From Micromonospora qiuiae (GTDB lineage: Bacteria; Actinomycetota; Actinomycetes; Mycobacteriales; Micromonosporaceae): a DNA stretch of 44,952 bases. Positions 1 through 9,498 of the stretch are shown one piece after another. How positions within the stretch are numbered: the stretch's first letter is position 1; each line of letters opens with the position of its first letter. The notes below the pieces were generated by a model, which did no database searches, was not told the origin of the DNA, and saw only the letters and a program-made list of their open reading frames with translations. The position numbers were made by a program, and so were the translations under genes. The DNA is taken from contig NZ_BOPC01000058.1 in assembly GCF_016863555.1 (NCBI RefSeq), positions 1-44,952 on the forward strand, written 5' to 3'.

Positions 1-40
1 GGGGGGGGGGGGAGGGGGAGGCCGGCAGGGAGAAAGGGGC

Positions 41-69
41 GGCCGGAGACATCGTGGATGTCTCCGGCC
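41..69 (-). terminator. Intrinsic hairpin terminator
   Basis: A perfect 12-bp inverted repeat (GGCCGGAGACAT, 41-52, and ATGTCTCCGGCC, 58-69) with a 5-nt loop lies just past the stop codon of the leftward gene at 88-321. On the minus strand it is followed by CCCCTTTC. It is read as the terminator of that gene. Confidence 0.75.
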
Positions 70-87
70 GCTAGGTCGAGCTGTGAT

Positions 88-321
88 TCAGTTCGCCATC
101 AGGTCGGCGCCGCGCCACGTGAATTCCGGGTCCGTCGCATACCGCACAGTGATCTTCACGAGATCCTCGGCGTACTTGTTCGCGTGGTGTCCGCAGAACA
201 CGAGCTCACTACCACCCGCGAGGGTGATCCGGAGCTTGCCGGCGGCATTGCAGCGGTCGCACCGTTCATCGGCGGCCGGGGGGCTCACCGTCTCGGGCGG
301 CGGCGTGAGGGTCGGGGTCAT
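88..321 (-). CDS. Small zinc-ribbon-like protein (DUF7455-like)
   Basis: A 77-residue protein of unknown function. A CDRC pair near residue 22 and a CGHH cluster near residue 43 form a likely Cys/His metal site, and the C-terminal half (YAEDLVKITVRY) looks helical/strand-like. This matches the small actinobacterial family I know as DUF7455, which often lies beside the principal sigma factor gene. The ATG at 321 is chosen over an upstream ATG at 354 because AGGAGGAAGG sits immediately before it. It is transcribed alone, away from the sigA 3' end, and ends in a strong hairpin. Family assignment is from motif and neighbourhood only. Confidence 0.8.
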   Translation of the reverse strand: MTPTLTPPPETVSPPAADERCDRCNAAGKLRITLAGGSELVFCGHHANKYAEDLVKITVRYATDPEFTWRGADLMAN

Positions 322-503
322 CGCCTTCCTCCTCTGGTCGTCACCGATGAACACTCTCTTCGGTCTTGGTCACCTATCGTGCAACACCCTTGGCGGGCCT
401 CGCCTTCCCTGTGTGCCCTCAGGGGACCGAGGTCACACCTGGCACGGACAGTGTGCCGTGCACCCAGGGTGCCACGTCAACGATCACATTCGGGCAATCG
501 CCT

Positions 504-534
504 GATCACCATCCGGCGTTGTCGTCAGGTGATC
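504..534. repeat. Inverted repeat TGATCACC/GGTGATCA
   Basis: TGATCACC (504-511) and GGTGATCA (527-534) are perfect 8-bp arms with a 15-nt spacer, in the gap between the sigA stop (565) and the start of the gene at 321. It could be a weak sigA terminator or an operator for the leftward gene. No U-run follows, so neither reading is firm. Confidence 0.35.
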
Positions 535-564
535 AAAACGACACGATCTGTTGACGGATGCTGA

Positions 565-2181
<1,617 letters not shown>

Positions 2182-2463
2182 GAATGACCTTCCGGAGGCG
2201 AAGAGCGAGCACGGCCGGATCGTCCGGCGCAGCGCGGGGCACCGCGCCGGGCGATGTGATTGAGGACCCCGTGTCCCCGGTCGGCCGGTCACTTGGCCGC
2301 CCGTGGCGCGTGGGCAGGGCTGAATTGTAACGCCGTCTGCGGCGATCATCCCGCGCCGCACGGCTGATCGGTGGCCGAGGCCGCCGATCCGGTGTTTCTG
2401 TGGACTTTGTAAGGATGATACCCGCGTGGAACCCGGAAACCCGGCCGCGTGGGAAGGGGACGG

Positions 2464-3288
2464 ATGATGGAGCACTCGACACCCCCCTCGTCAGAGCTAC
2501 TGGAGATCGCGATCGGGGTGGCGCGGGACGCGGCGGGCACCGCGTACCGGATGCGGGCCGAGGGTGTCTCGGTCGCGGCTACCAAGAGCACCATCACCGA
2601 TGTGGTGACCGCGGCCGACCGGGCTGTGGAGCGCCAGATCACCGCCGCGTTGCGCCAGCTGCGGCCGGCCGACGCCGTGCTGGGCGAGGAGTACGGCACG
2701 GCGGAGCGCGGCAATCAGCCGCCGGCGCGGGTGCGGTGGATCGTCGATCCCATCGACGGCACGGTCAACTACCTCTACGGGCTCCCGCACTGTGCGGTGT
2801 CGATCGCTGCGGAGGTGGACGGCCAGGTGGTGGCGGGTGTGGTGCGCAACATCCACACCGGCGAGGAGTGGACCGCTACCGTCGGCGGCGGCGCCTGGCG
2901 GGCCGGTCAGCGACTGCGCTGCTCCACCGAGACCGACCTCGCCCAGGCGCTGGTGGTCACCGGGTTCGGCTACGACCCGCGACGCCGGGCCCACCAGGCC
3001 CGGGTGGTGGCCGAGTTGATCGCGCACGTGCGGGACATCCGTCGGCTCGGTGCGGCAGCCGTCGACCTCTGCCTGGTCGCCGAAGGGCGGGCCGACGCCT
3101 ACTACGAGAAGGGCCTGGCGGCCTGGGACCAGGCGGCTGGTGCGCTGGTGGCCGCCGAGGCCGGACTGCGGATCGGCGGGCTCAAGGGCCTGGCGCCCGG
3201 GCCGGACATGGTCGTCGCCGCCCCGCCGGCACTGTTCGACGCCCTGCACGACCACCTGGCCCGGTTGGACGCCTCCGGCGGACCGTGA
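2464..3288 (+). CDS. suhB: Inositol monophosphatase family protein (SuhB)
   Basis: Magnesium-dependent, lithium-sensitive-type phosphatase hydrolysing inositol 1-phosphate or a related sugar phosphate; 274 residues, cytoplasmic. The family signatures are visible: TDVVTAAD at 45-52, GEEYG at 74-78 (metal-ligand Glu), WIVDPIDGTVN at 92-102 (metal-binding Asp residues) and WDQAAG at 221-226. The ATG at 2464 follows GGAAGGGG; an ATG one codon later is equally possible. Inositol phosphatase activity fits an actinomycete that makes inositol-based thiols and lipids, but the substrate cannot be read from sequence. It lies beside sigA as Rv2701c does in M. tuberculosis (recalled). Confidence 0.92.
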   Translation: MMEHSTPPSSELLEIAIGVARDAAGTAYRMRAEGVSVAATKSTITDVVTAADRAVERQITAALRQLRPADAVLGEEYGTAERGNQPPARVRWIVDPIDGTVNYLYGLPHCAVSIAAEVDGQVVAGVVRNIHTGEEWTATVGGGAWRAGQRLRCSTETDLAQALVVTGFGYDPRRRAHQARVVAELIAHVRDIRRLGAAAVDLCLVAEGRADAYYEKGLAAWDQAAGALVAAEAGLRIGGLKGLAPGPDMVVAAPPALFDALHDHLARLDASGGP

Positions 3289-3390
3289 CCCGACCGGCTG
3301 ATCATCGCCGCGACCGCTCGTCCGGTCAGATCGACCCGTTCGGCCGGACGATCCGTCCTGTCGCCCGACAAGGCGGACCGCTCGGCCCGA

Positions 3391-3924
3391 TCACTTCTCG
3401 TTCACGACGGGGCAGGAACCCGGCGGGGCGACCGGGGCACCGAGGTCGCCGAGGGACTGGTTGACCTCGGTGGTGGTGGCCAACTGCTGGAACTCGTTGC
3501 CGAGCATCACCCGGACGACGTCCGCGTCGTCGTAGTTGGGGTCGTACTCGAGCTTCGCGCGGCCCAGGAAGTACGCCTGCAGCAGGTGCGCCGACCCGAC
3601 CCCCTGTGGGCCGTAGCGCAGCACCGCCACCTCGTCGATCTTCTTCTTCGAGTTGGCGTGCGACTCCACCTGGAAGTCGCGGTTGCGGAAATCGTCGCCG
3701 ACCACGGCGGCCAGACCGGGGCGATCCGTGCCGTTCAGCACCTTGATCTTGACGTCCTTGCGTTCGCGTAGCGTGACATCGGCGCGCGGCCAGTCGTCGG
3801 GGCAGCCTTCGGCGATGCCGGCGTTGCTCTGCGTGTCCCGAATCAGGGCGGCGACCACGAAGACCAGGGCGAGCACCGCCAGCAGGCCGACGGCAACGAG
3901 TGCTCGCACTCGCGCAAAGCTCAT
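3391..3924 (-). CDS. Membrane-anchored LytR_C domain protein (Cei-like)
   Basis: A 177-residue protein with one N-terminal membrane anchor (about residues 7-28) and an extracytoplasmic domain of the LytR C-terminal type. The domain is marked by KIKVLNGTDRPGLAA, followed by DDFRNRDFQV and VLRYGPQGVGSA, typical of LytR_C. The M. tuberculosis counterpart in the same place is Rv2700 (cei, cell envelope integrity), so a role in the cell envelope is inferred from position and domain. It converges with suhB and is divergent from the DUF4193 gene across a 417-bp gap. There is no catalytic LytR-CpsA-Psr domain, so it is not itself a wall-polymer ligase. Confidence 0.85.
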   Translation of the reverse strand: MSFARVRALVAVGLLAVLALVFVVAALIRDTQSNAGIAEGCPDDWPRADVTLRERKDVKIKVLNGTDRPGLAAVVGDDFRNRDFQVESHANSKKKIDEVAVLRYGPQGVGSAHLLQAYFLGRAKLEYDPNYDDADVVRVMLGNEFQQLATTTEVNQSLGDLGAPVAPPGSCPVVNEK

Positions 3925-4341
3925 CAGTGCGCTCCCCGCAGTGGATGGGTGGCGGCGGCCGTCGACGGTGAGGCGTCCCGCCGGCCGTCGGGTACGCCGC
4001 TGAGGTTAGCGGTTGTCCGACCGTCGCGTGGAAACAGTCCGACATGCCGGCGCGCCATCCGATAACCGGGTAGTACTACCCCTATCTTCGTGTCGCCTGA
4101 GTCACATTGGGAACAACTTCCCGTCCAGGGGCGTACATCTCAGCCACGAGGGCGGTATACATGCCTCGCCCAAAGGGGGGGTAGGGTTCCGCGCTCGCCG
4201 GGGAAGATCCTCCGGCGACCTGCCCCGAGCGGTCATCGGGTCAGGTGGCCGACACTAGCGGTAGCCGGCCAGCGGAACCGAAACAGCGTCGTCCGGCGTT
4301 ACAACCGGAAGCGACAACATCGAAATGGGAGAGTGAAACCG
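3925..4341. other. 417-bp intergenic region between divergent genes
   Basis: No protein-like frame is convincing here. It should carry promoters for the cei-like gene (leftward) and DUF4193 (rightward). The notable object is the palindrome at 4068-4081. GGGAGAG at 4327-4333 is the DUF4193 ribosome binding site. Two frames are open on the plus strand across 4013-4258 but show no recognisable domain. Confidence 0.6.
4068..4081. promoter_or_regulatory. Perfect palindrome GGGTAGTACTACCC (candidate operator)
   Basis: A 14-bp perfect palindrome flanked by GATA on the left and TATC on the right, 144 bp upstream of the cei-like start and 261 bp upstream of DUF4193. Its symmetry and its place between divergent genes suggest a dimeric repressor site. 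The regulator is unknown. Confidence 0.45.
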
Positions 4342-4638
4342 ATGGCCACCGACTACGACGCCCCGCGCCGCGACGAGGTCGACCTCGGCGAGGACAGCCT
4401 GGAAGAGCTCAAGGCCCGGCGTGTCGACTCGCAGTCGGGCGCCGTGGATGTCGACGAGGCCGAAGTGGCTGAGAGCTTCGAGTTGCCCGGAGCCGATCTG
4501 GCCGACGAGGAGCTCACCGTCAAGGTACTGCCGATGCAGCAGGACGAATTCCGCTGCGCCCGCTGCTTCCTGGTGCATCACCGCAGCCAGTTGGCAGTCG
4601 AGCGCAACGGCGAGCTGATCTGCCGCGAGTGCGTCTGA
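4342..4638 (+). CDS. DUF4193 family protein
   Basis: A 98-residue, acidic actinobacterial protein of unknown function. The C-terminus holds a CxxC...CxxC zinc-ribbon (C72, C75, C94, C97; CARC and CREC). The N-terminus has the conserved start ATDYDAPR. The ATG at 4342 is 8 bases after GGGAGAG, whereas longer in-frame starts lack such a site. It is followed by an 11-bp hairpin. The counterpart in the M. tuberculosis order is Rv2699c (recalled). The ribbon suggests nucleic-acid or protein contact, but no function is established from what I see. Confidence 0.93.
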   Translation: MATDYDAPRRDEVDLGEDSLEELKARRVDSQSGAVDVDEAEVAESFELPGADLADEELTVKVLPMQQDEFRCARCFLVHHRSQLAVERNGELICRECV

Positions 4639-4664
4639 CCGACGGATCGACAACACCGGCACAT

Positions 4665-4691
4665 GCGGCGGCTCCATCCGGGAGCCGCCGC
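4665..4691 (+). terminator. Hairpin terminator of DUF4193
   Basis: GCGGCGGCTCC (4665-4675) pairs perfectly with GGAGCCGCCGC (4681-4691) across a 5-nt loop, 26 bases after the DUF4193 stop. There is no clear U-run, which is common in high-GC actinomycetes. Confidence 0.7.
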
Positions 4692-4780
4692 TGCCCGGCT
4701 CGGCGAGCACCGCGTGGACTGACCTGATTCACTCGTAGGCAGGCCGCCGTGCCGGCGGTCGTCCAGCCGGGAGGTCGGGG

Positions 4781-4896
4781 CATGAGCGAGCGCCAGCGAG
4801 CGAATCATCGGCGCAGTGCGGTGGTGCCTCATGGCGGCATGGAGCGCAGCGGAGTGCCGGCATGAGTAGGCGCGAGCGAGCGAATCATCGGCGCAG
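4781..4896 (+). repeat. Two direct copies of a start-codon-bearing repeat
   Basis: Two 36-bp copies (4781-4816 and 4861-4896) match at 32 of 36 positions and lie exactly 80 bp apart. Each begins CATGAG and ends in the shared core GCGAATCATCGGCGCAG. Each carries an in-frame ATG, so the core reads RANHRR in both. The second copy supplies the start and first 11 or so codons of the gene at 4862. I recall related sequences near gene starts in other Micromonosporaceae but cannot verify that here. Confidence 0.7.
4782..4865 (+). CDS. 27-codon upstream ORF within the repeat
   Basis: A 27-residue frame (beginning MSERQRANHRR) with GGGAGG at 4769-4774, 7 bases before its ATG. Its TGA overlaps the next start as ATGA (4862-4865), the arrangement expected for translational coupling to the gene at 4862. 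The peptide is largely encoded by repeat copy 1, so it may be a by-product of the repeat rather than a functional peptide. The ribosome binding site and exact overlap are seen; translation is inference. Confidence 0.4.
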   Translation: MSERQRANHRRSAVVPHGGMERSGVPA

Positions 4897-5695
4897 GCGC
4901 GAGCGTGATGCCGCCGTGGGCGGGGGCGATGGCGAGCGTGGTGCGGACCAACTGGGTGCGACGATCGCGGCGCTGACCGCCGACGAGATCGAGCCGGCCA
5001 CCCGCCGGCAGTTGCTCGGCCGGCTCGTCGACCAGGCCCGGGCCCGGGGGGTGCGCGACCTGTTCAAACCGCGGGCGGCGCTGCGCTGGATGGTCGAGAC
5101 GGTCGCCGAGATCGCCCCTCACGTGCCGATCCGTGACCTGGCCACCCTGCGCCGGCATTTCCCCGATCTGGACGGCGAGGAGTTGGCCGACCGGCTGGTG
5201 CGCAACGCGGCCCGGGCGACCGCGGGAGTCGGCGCGGCCGGTGGCGGCGCCTCCGCCGTGCAGTGGACGGTCGCGCCGGCGCTGTTGTCCGCGCCGATCC
5301 TGCTCGCGGCCGAAACGGTGGCCGTGGTGGCGATCGAGCTGAAACTGACCGGAGAATTGCACGAGGTCTATCGCACCCCGCTGCCTGCCGGGGGCACCCA
5401 GCGGACGGTGGCCCTGGTGCAGGCCTGGGCCAACCAACGTGGGGTCAACCCGATGATGCCCGGCGTGGGCGTCGGCGCCGTGCTGGGCACGGCCGCGCGG
5501 CGAGAGCTGCGGGAAACCCTGCTGAAGCGCTTCGGCCGGAACATGACCACGCTGGGCCCGTTCCTCACCGGTGCCGCGGTGGCCAGCTACCTGAACCGGC
5601 GGGCGACCCGAACGCTGGCCGAGCAGCTCCGCGCCGATCTGCGTCGGCAGCGGCGTGCGCTGCCGGGTGCTCCACCTGCGCTGCCGGGCGCTTGA
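4862..5695 (+). CDS. Unknown membrane-associated protein
   Basis: A 277-residue protein I do not recognise. The first about 17 residues are strongly basic and repeat-derived (RRERANHRRRRER). Residues 30-115 are helical and charged. A Gly/Ala-rich hydrophobic stretch spans about 119-160, with shorter hydrophobic pieces at about 200-211 and 230-243, then a basic Arg-rich C-terminus. EcsC-like or other peripheral membrane proteins are possible, but no diagnostic motif is visible. The natural start may be further in than 4862, because the first codons lie inside the dispersed repeat; no other strong ribosome binding site was found. It converges with the DUF3093 gene. Confidence 0.75.
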   Translation: MSRRERANHRRRRERDAAVGGGDGERGADQLGATIAALTADEIEPATRRQLLGRLVDQARARGVRDLFKPRAALRWMVETVAEIAPHVPIRDLATLRRHFPDLDGEELADRLVRNAARATAGVGAAGGGASAVQWTVAPALLSAPILLAAETVAVVAIELKLTGELHEVYRTPLPAGGTQRTVALVQAWANQRGVNPMMPGVGVGAVLGTAARRELRETLLKRFGRNMTTLGPFLTGAAVASYLNRRATRTLAEQLRADLRRQRRALPGAPPALPGA

Positions 5696-5721
5696 CCCGC
5701 GTCGCCCGCAGCGCACCCTGA

Positions 5722-5743
5722 GACGCCACCGTCGGATGGCGTC
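5722..5743. terminator. Short hairpin between convergent genes
   Basis: GACGCCA (5722-5728) and TGGCGTC (5737-5743) form a 7-bp stem with an 8-nt loop between the convergent genes ending at 5695 and 5777. It could serve both directions but is short. Confidence 0.45.
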
Positions 5744-5776
5744 CCGGCGTCGCCCGGGCAGGCAACGTACGCCGGA

Positions 5777-6268
5777 TCAGCTCGCCGCCTGCCGGGCGGT
5801 CAGGATCGCCTCCGCCAGCTCGACCGGGTGCCGCGAGCTGACCACCCAGAACGGGGTGGGGTCGGCCGGATCGTCGAGAACCACCTGGACCGCGCCGGGG
5901 ACCCACGGCCGCTGGACCACGAAAGCCAGCGGATCGGCCCCGACGCCGAGCACCTCACGCCGTCCGTCGGCGTCCAACGGGATGGCGTCGGCGACGAACC
6001 GGACCGGCAGCCGGGCGTCGTCGACCCGCAGCTCGCCGTCGCTGACCGCGATCCGGATCCGGCCCAACCACGCCATCGCGGCGATCGCGGCCGGCAGCAG
6101 CACCGCGAACGGCAACCAGGCGCGTACGCCGATGCCGCCCATCCACACCTCGACGGCGACCAGGGCGGCGACGGCCAGCCCCGCGAGCCACAGCCACCAG
6201 GGCAGGCGAAGCCGTTCGGCGTAGGCCGCGGGTGCCGTGGTGGAGGAAGCAGACGGTGACTGGCTCAC
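5777..6268 (-). CDS. DUF3093 family membrane protein
   Basis: A 163-residue actinobacterial protein of unknown function. Two adjacent membrane segments (about 23-42 and 50-68) are preceded by the family-typical YAERLRLPWWLWLAG. The C-terminal cytoplasmic domain resembles a small PH-like beta fold (IRIAVSDGELRVDDARLPV, then FWVVSSRHPVELAEAI). It is divergent from dut, as Rv2698 is beside dut in M. tuberculosis (recalled). A GTG start at 6268 is used. The role is unknown. Confidence 0.88.
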   Translation of the reverse strand: MSQSPSASSTTAPAAYAERLRLPWWLWLAGLAVAALVAVEVWMGGIGVRAWLPFAVLLPAAIAAMAWLGRIRIAVSDGELRVDDARLPVRFVADAIPLDADGRREVLGVGADPLAFVVQRPWVPGAVQVVLDDPADPTPFWVVSSRHPVELAEAILTARQAAS

Positions 6269-6353
6269 TCTGCCAGGGTACGGCGCGGGCTGGCCCGGGT
6301 ACCGGGCAGGATGGCAGGGTCACCCCAGCCAAACAGACGAGAGAGGGAAACCC

Positions 6354-6884
6354 GTGACCGACCTGGTGCCCGTGCTGGTGCGGCAGCTCGACCCCGAGCT
6401 GCCGCTGCCGGCGTACGCCCATCCCGGTGACGCCGGTGCCGACCTGGTGGCGGCGGCCGACGTCGAGCTGCCGCCCGGTGGTTGGGCGCTGGTGCCGACC
6501 GGCGTGGCGATCGCATTGCCCGAGGGGTACGTGGGCCTGGTCCATCCCCGATCGGGGCTCGCGGCGAGACTCGGCGTGACGGTGCTCAACGCGCCCGGTA
6601 CGGTCGACGCCGGCTATCGGGGTGAGATCCTGGTCAACCTGATCAACCATGATCGGGCCGAGCCGGTGAAGATCTCCCGGGGCGACCGGATCGCGCAACT
6701 CGTTGTGCAGCGAGTGGCACGGGCCGCGTTCCGGGCGGTGGACGAGTTGCCCGCGTCCGGACGCGGGACCGGCGGCCACGGCTCCACCGGCGGGCACGAC
6801 GGCCTGGTGCCGTCGCCGGGGACGGATGGCGCGGACGGACGAGACGGCACCGTGGGTGCGAACAGCGGAGGGTGGACGCAGTGA
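6354..6884 (+). CDS. dut: dUTP diphosphatase
   Basis: Trimeric dUTPase that converts dUTP to dUMP and PPi, keeping uracil out of DNA and feeding dTMP synthesis; 176 residues, cytoplasmic. All five motifs are present: AHPGDAGADL (22-31), PRSGLA (65-70), GTVDAGYRGEI (82-92, catalytic D85), RGDRIAQLVV (109-118) and GRGTGGHGSTG (136-146). In motif V the usual stacking Phe is His, as I recall for the mycobacterial enzyme. The last 28 residues are a Gly/Asp-rich tail beyond the family core. The GTG at 6354 follows GAGAGAGGG; upstream in-frame codons overlap the divergent gene. It is coupled to the next gene by a GTGA overlap. Confidence 0.96.
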   Translation: MTDLVPVLVRQLDPELPLPAYAHPGDAGADLVAAADVELPPGGWALVPTGVAIALPEGYVGLVHPRSGLAARLGVTVLNAPGTVDAGYRGEILVNLINHDRAEPVKISRGDRIAQLVVQRVARAAFRAVDELPASGRGTGGHGSTGGHDGLVPSPGTDGADGRDGTVGANSGGWTQ

Positions 6885-7552
6885 TCTTCTCCCGAAAGCG
6901 GGCCGCGGGACGGCACGCCCGCGACGAGCGAGCCGCCGAGATGCCCGAGACCACGGAGGTCACCGAGGAGGCCCCGGCGGCGCCGGCGCGCGGGCCGTAC
7001 GACGTCACCGAGGCGCCCGAGGGGGTGCAGCGACTCGACCTGGGTAGCCTGCAGATCCCCGCGGTGCCCGACGTCGAGGTGCGGGTGCAGGCCGACCAGC
7101 AGGGTGTGATCCGGCAGGTGATCCTGGTGCACGGACGCAGCGCCCTGCAGGTCGGTGTCTTCGCCGCCCCGCGTAGCGAGGGGATCTGGGACGAGGTGCG
7201 CGAGGAGATCCGCCAGTCGCTGTTGAACGACGGCGCCGCCGTTCAGGAGGTCGCCGGCGAGTACGGCACCGAGCTGCATGCCCGGGTGCGGAGCGAGGAC
7301 GGCCTGACCGACCTGCGGTTCGTCGGCATCGACGGGCCGCGCTGGATGGTCCGCGCGGTGTACCAGGGTGAGGCGGCCACCAACCCGGCCAAAGCCGGCC
7401 CGCTGGCCCGGTGCCTGGACGGGCTGGTCGTCGACCGGGGGGCGGAGGCCAAGCCGGTGCGTGAGCCGCTGCCGCTGCGGTTGCCGCGTGAGGCGGGTCA
7501 GCAGGCCGGCCCGGCGACCGCAGACGCCCCGTCGACTCCGGGCGGTCGCTGA
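6881..7552 (+). CDS. DUF3710 family protein
   Basis: A 223-residue actinobacterial protein of unknown function. A charged, flexible N-terminus (to about residue 40) is followed by a compact domain with GVQRLDLGSLQIPAVP, LQVGVFAAPRSEGIWDEVR and FVGIDGPRWMVRAVYQG, the conserved blocks of DUF3710. The GTG at 6881 overlaps the dut stop (GTGA) and sits 7 bases after GGAGGG, so the pair is probably translationally coupled. The same pairing occurs in M. tuberculosis (Rv2696c with dut, recalled). No catalytic residues can be named. Confidence 0.93.
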   Translation: MIFSRKRAAGRHARDERAAEMPETTEVTEEAPAAPARGPYDVTEAPEGVQRLDLGSLQIPAVPDVEVRVQADQQGVIRQVILVHGRSALQVGVFAAPRSEGIWDEVREEIRQSLLNDGAAVQEVAGEYGTELHARVRSEDGLTDLRFVGIDGPRWMVRAVYQGEAATNPAKAGPLARCLDGLVVDRGAEAKPVREPLPLRLPREAGQQAGPATADAPSTPGGR

Positions 7553-7681
7553 TCGCGGTGCTCCCGTCGGCTGCCGGGGCGGCCCCGGTCGGCGTACGCT
7601 GGCGGGAAGCCGTCCCGGCGCCGCCGGCACGGCCCGACCCCGGCACCAGCCGGCCGGTGTGGAGAGGGTGACGCGGAGGTC

Positions 7682-8062
7682 ATGACCGCCGACGAGGGGC
7701 GGGGTTCGCTGCGCCGGATGCTGCGCCGGTTCACCGCGAGCGAGGCCGAGATCGAGGCACAGCAGCTGCAACGGGAGAGCGCCCGGTGCGGCGCGGTGCC
7801 GGTGCGGCAATGCGGCCGTGGGCAGATGGCCTCCGTCACCGGTCGGCTGCGTACCGTCGTCTACACGCCGCGGATGAACCAGCCGGCGCTGGAGGCGGAC
7901 CTCTACGACGGCAGCGATGTGCTGACGCTGGTCTGGCTGGGGCGGCGGCACATCATCGGTATCGAACCGGGGCGGCACCTGACCGCCCGGGGCCGGGTCG
8001 CGGTGCGGGACGACCGCAAAGTGATCTACAACCCGTACTACGAGTTGGAGCCGTCGAAGTGA
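7682..8062 (+). CDS. OB-fold nucleic-acid-binding-like protein
   Basis: A 126-residue small protein. Its central part (VTGRLRTVVYTPRMN, LEADLYDGSDVLTLVWLG, IIGIEPGRHLTARGRVAV, IYNPYYELEP) follows the five-strand OB pattern of the RecG-wedge/tRNA-anticodon type seen in actinobacterial homologues. Binding of nucleic acid is inferred from the fold, not from visible contact residues. An Arg-rich N-terminal helix precedes the domain. It lies in the run DUF3710, OB-fold, DUF3159, in the M. tuberculosis order (recalled). Confidence 0.88.
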   Translation: MTADEGRGSLRRMLRRFTASEAEIEAQQLQRESARCGAVPVRQCGRGQMASVTGRLRTVVYTPRMNQPALEADLYDGSDVLTLVWLGRRHIIGIEPGRHLTARGRVAVRDDRKVIYNPYYELEPSK

Positions 8063-8093
8063 AGTTGCGGGCGAGGCGGATGGAAGGCAGGCG

Positions 8094-8789
8094 ATGACCA
8101 CGGAACAGCCCTCGGCTACACAGCCGGAGACGGGGTCGGCGGAGGAGGAACGGCTGCCCACCGTCGCCGAACAGATGGCCGACCAGCTCGGCGGCTGGCG
8201 AGGGCTGTTCGAGTCGAGCATCCCGGTGGTGGTCTTCGTGATCGCCAACATCGTCGGCGAACTGCGGCCCGCGGTGATCGCGTCGGTGGCCGTGGCGCTG
8301 CTGATCGGCGGACTGCGGCTGGCCCAGCGCCGACCGGTGCGGCACGCCGTCAACGGGCTGTTCGGCATCGCCATCGGCGCCGCCATCGCCTGGCGTACCG
8401 GCGAGGCGCGCGACTTCTACCTGCCGGGCATCATCTACGGCATCGGCTACGGGGTGGTGTTGCTGGTCTCGGCGGCGATCCGGCAGCCGCTGGTCGGCTG
8501 GCTCTGGTCGGTGCTGGTGGCCAAGGGCAGTGCGCAGTGGCGTGACGACCCGAAGCTGGTCCGGACCTTCACCGGGTTGACCGTGCTGTGGGGGGTGGTC
8601 TGGCTGGCCAAGGTCGGCGTGCAGGCCGGGCTGTACATCGCCGAGCAGGACACGGCGCTCGGCGTGGCGCGGCTGGTGCTGGGTTACCCGCCCTACGTCC
8701 TGCTGCTGTTGATCACGGTGTGGACCGTGCGCCGGGTCACCCGGCAGCCGCATCCGCACGGGCAGCCGACGCCGCTGCCCGGCGGCTGA
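8094..8789 (+). CDS. DUF3159 family integral membrane protein
   Basis: A 231-residue membrane protein of unknown function. A soluble N-terminus of about 30 residues (LPTVAEQMADQLGGWRGLFE) precedes five or six hydrophobic segments, including VVVFVIANIVG, AVIASVAVALLIGGLRLA and a C-terminal YVLLLLITVWTV. The motif around FESSIPVVVF marks the DUF3159 family. It follows the OB-fold gene by 31 bases, probably in the same transcript, and converges with the TrkA genes 13 bases downstream. Confidence 0.9.
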   Translation: MTTEQPSATQPETGSAEEERLPTVAEQMADQLGGWRGLFESSIPVVVFVIANIVGELRPAVIASVAVALLIGGLRLAQRRPVRHAVNGLFGIAIGAAIAWRTGEARDFYLPGIIYGIGYGVVLLVSAAIRQPLVGWLWSVLVAKGSAQWRDDPKLVRTFTGLTVLWGVVWLAKVGVQAGLYIAEQDTALGVARLVLGYPPYVLLLLITVWTVRRVTRQPHPHGQPTPLPGG

Positions 8790-8802
8790 CCGGCCCGGGC
8801 CG

Positions 8803-9498
8803 TCATCGCGACTCGCGGGTACGTTCCACGCTGTCCGGGCCGAGCACGACCGCCCGTACGGCGTCCTCCATCTCGGTCGTGCAGACGAAGATCAGCTCGT
8901 CGCCGGCCTCGACCGGGTCGTCGGGAGTGGGGACCAGCACCCGCTTGCCGCGCAGGATCGCCACCAGCGCGGCGTCCCGGGGCAGCGGCACCGCGTGCAG
9001 CGGCTCGCCGACGTACGGCGCGCTCGGCGGCAACGTGATCCCCACGAGGTTCGCCTCGCTCTGCCGGAACGTCATCAGGCGGACCAGGTCGCCGACGGTC
9101 ACGGCTTCCTCGACCAGCGCAGCCATCACCCGTGGCTTGCTGACCGCCACGTCGACCCCCCACTGCTCGGTGAACAGCCATTCGTTCTCGGCCCGGTTGA
9201 CCCGGGCGACCACCCGGGGTACCGCGAACTCGGTCTTGGCCAGCAGCGACACCACCAGGTTGACCTTGTCGTCGCCGGTGGCGGCCACCACCACGTCGCA
9301 GTCGGCGAGTTCGGCCTCCTCGAGGCTGGTCAGCTCGCAGGCGTCGGCCAGCACCCAGCGGGCCTCCGGCACCCGGTCGGGTCGCAGCATCCGCGGCTGC
9401 CGCTCGATCAGCAGTACCTGATGGCCGTTCACGATCAGCTCCTGGGCGATGGACCGACCCACGTTGCCCGCGCCGGCGATGGCGACCCGCACGATCAC
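8803..9498 (-). CDS. TrkA-family potassium uptake regulator (second of pair, CeoC-like)
   Basis: Peripheral regulator of a Trk/Ktr-type potassium transporter; 231 residues, cytoplasmic. An RCK_N Rossmann fold starts at residue 4 (VAIAGAGNVGRSIA, glycine motif 9-14; acidic E32 at the end of strand 2, favouring NAD(H)). An RCK_C domain lies at about 150-215 (GEPLHAVPLPRDAALVAILRG, then VEAGDELIFVC). The GTG at 9498 overlaps the stop of the upstream trkA gene (GTGA) and has GGAAGGGG before it. The pair corresponds to ceoB/ceoC of M. tuberculosis (recalled). No Trk membrane subunit is next to it; the neighbouring membrane gene is an APC permease. Confidence 0.93.
   Translation of the reverse strand: MIVRVAIAGAGNVGRSIAQELIVNGHQVLLIERQPRMLRPDRVPEARWVLADACELTSLEEAELADCDVVVAATGDDKVNLVVSLLAKTEFAVPRVVARVNRAENEWLFTEQWGVDVAVSKPRVMAALVEEAVTVGDLVRLMTFRQSEANLVGITLPPSAPYVGEPLHAVPLPRDAALVAILRGKRVLVPTPDDPVEAGDELIFVCTTEMEDAVRAVVLGPDSVERTRESR

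Noticed and set aside
1..12. Run of 12 G at the left edge
   Set aside because: Could be a contig edge or sequencing artefact; nothing can be inferred from a homopolymer at a window boundary.
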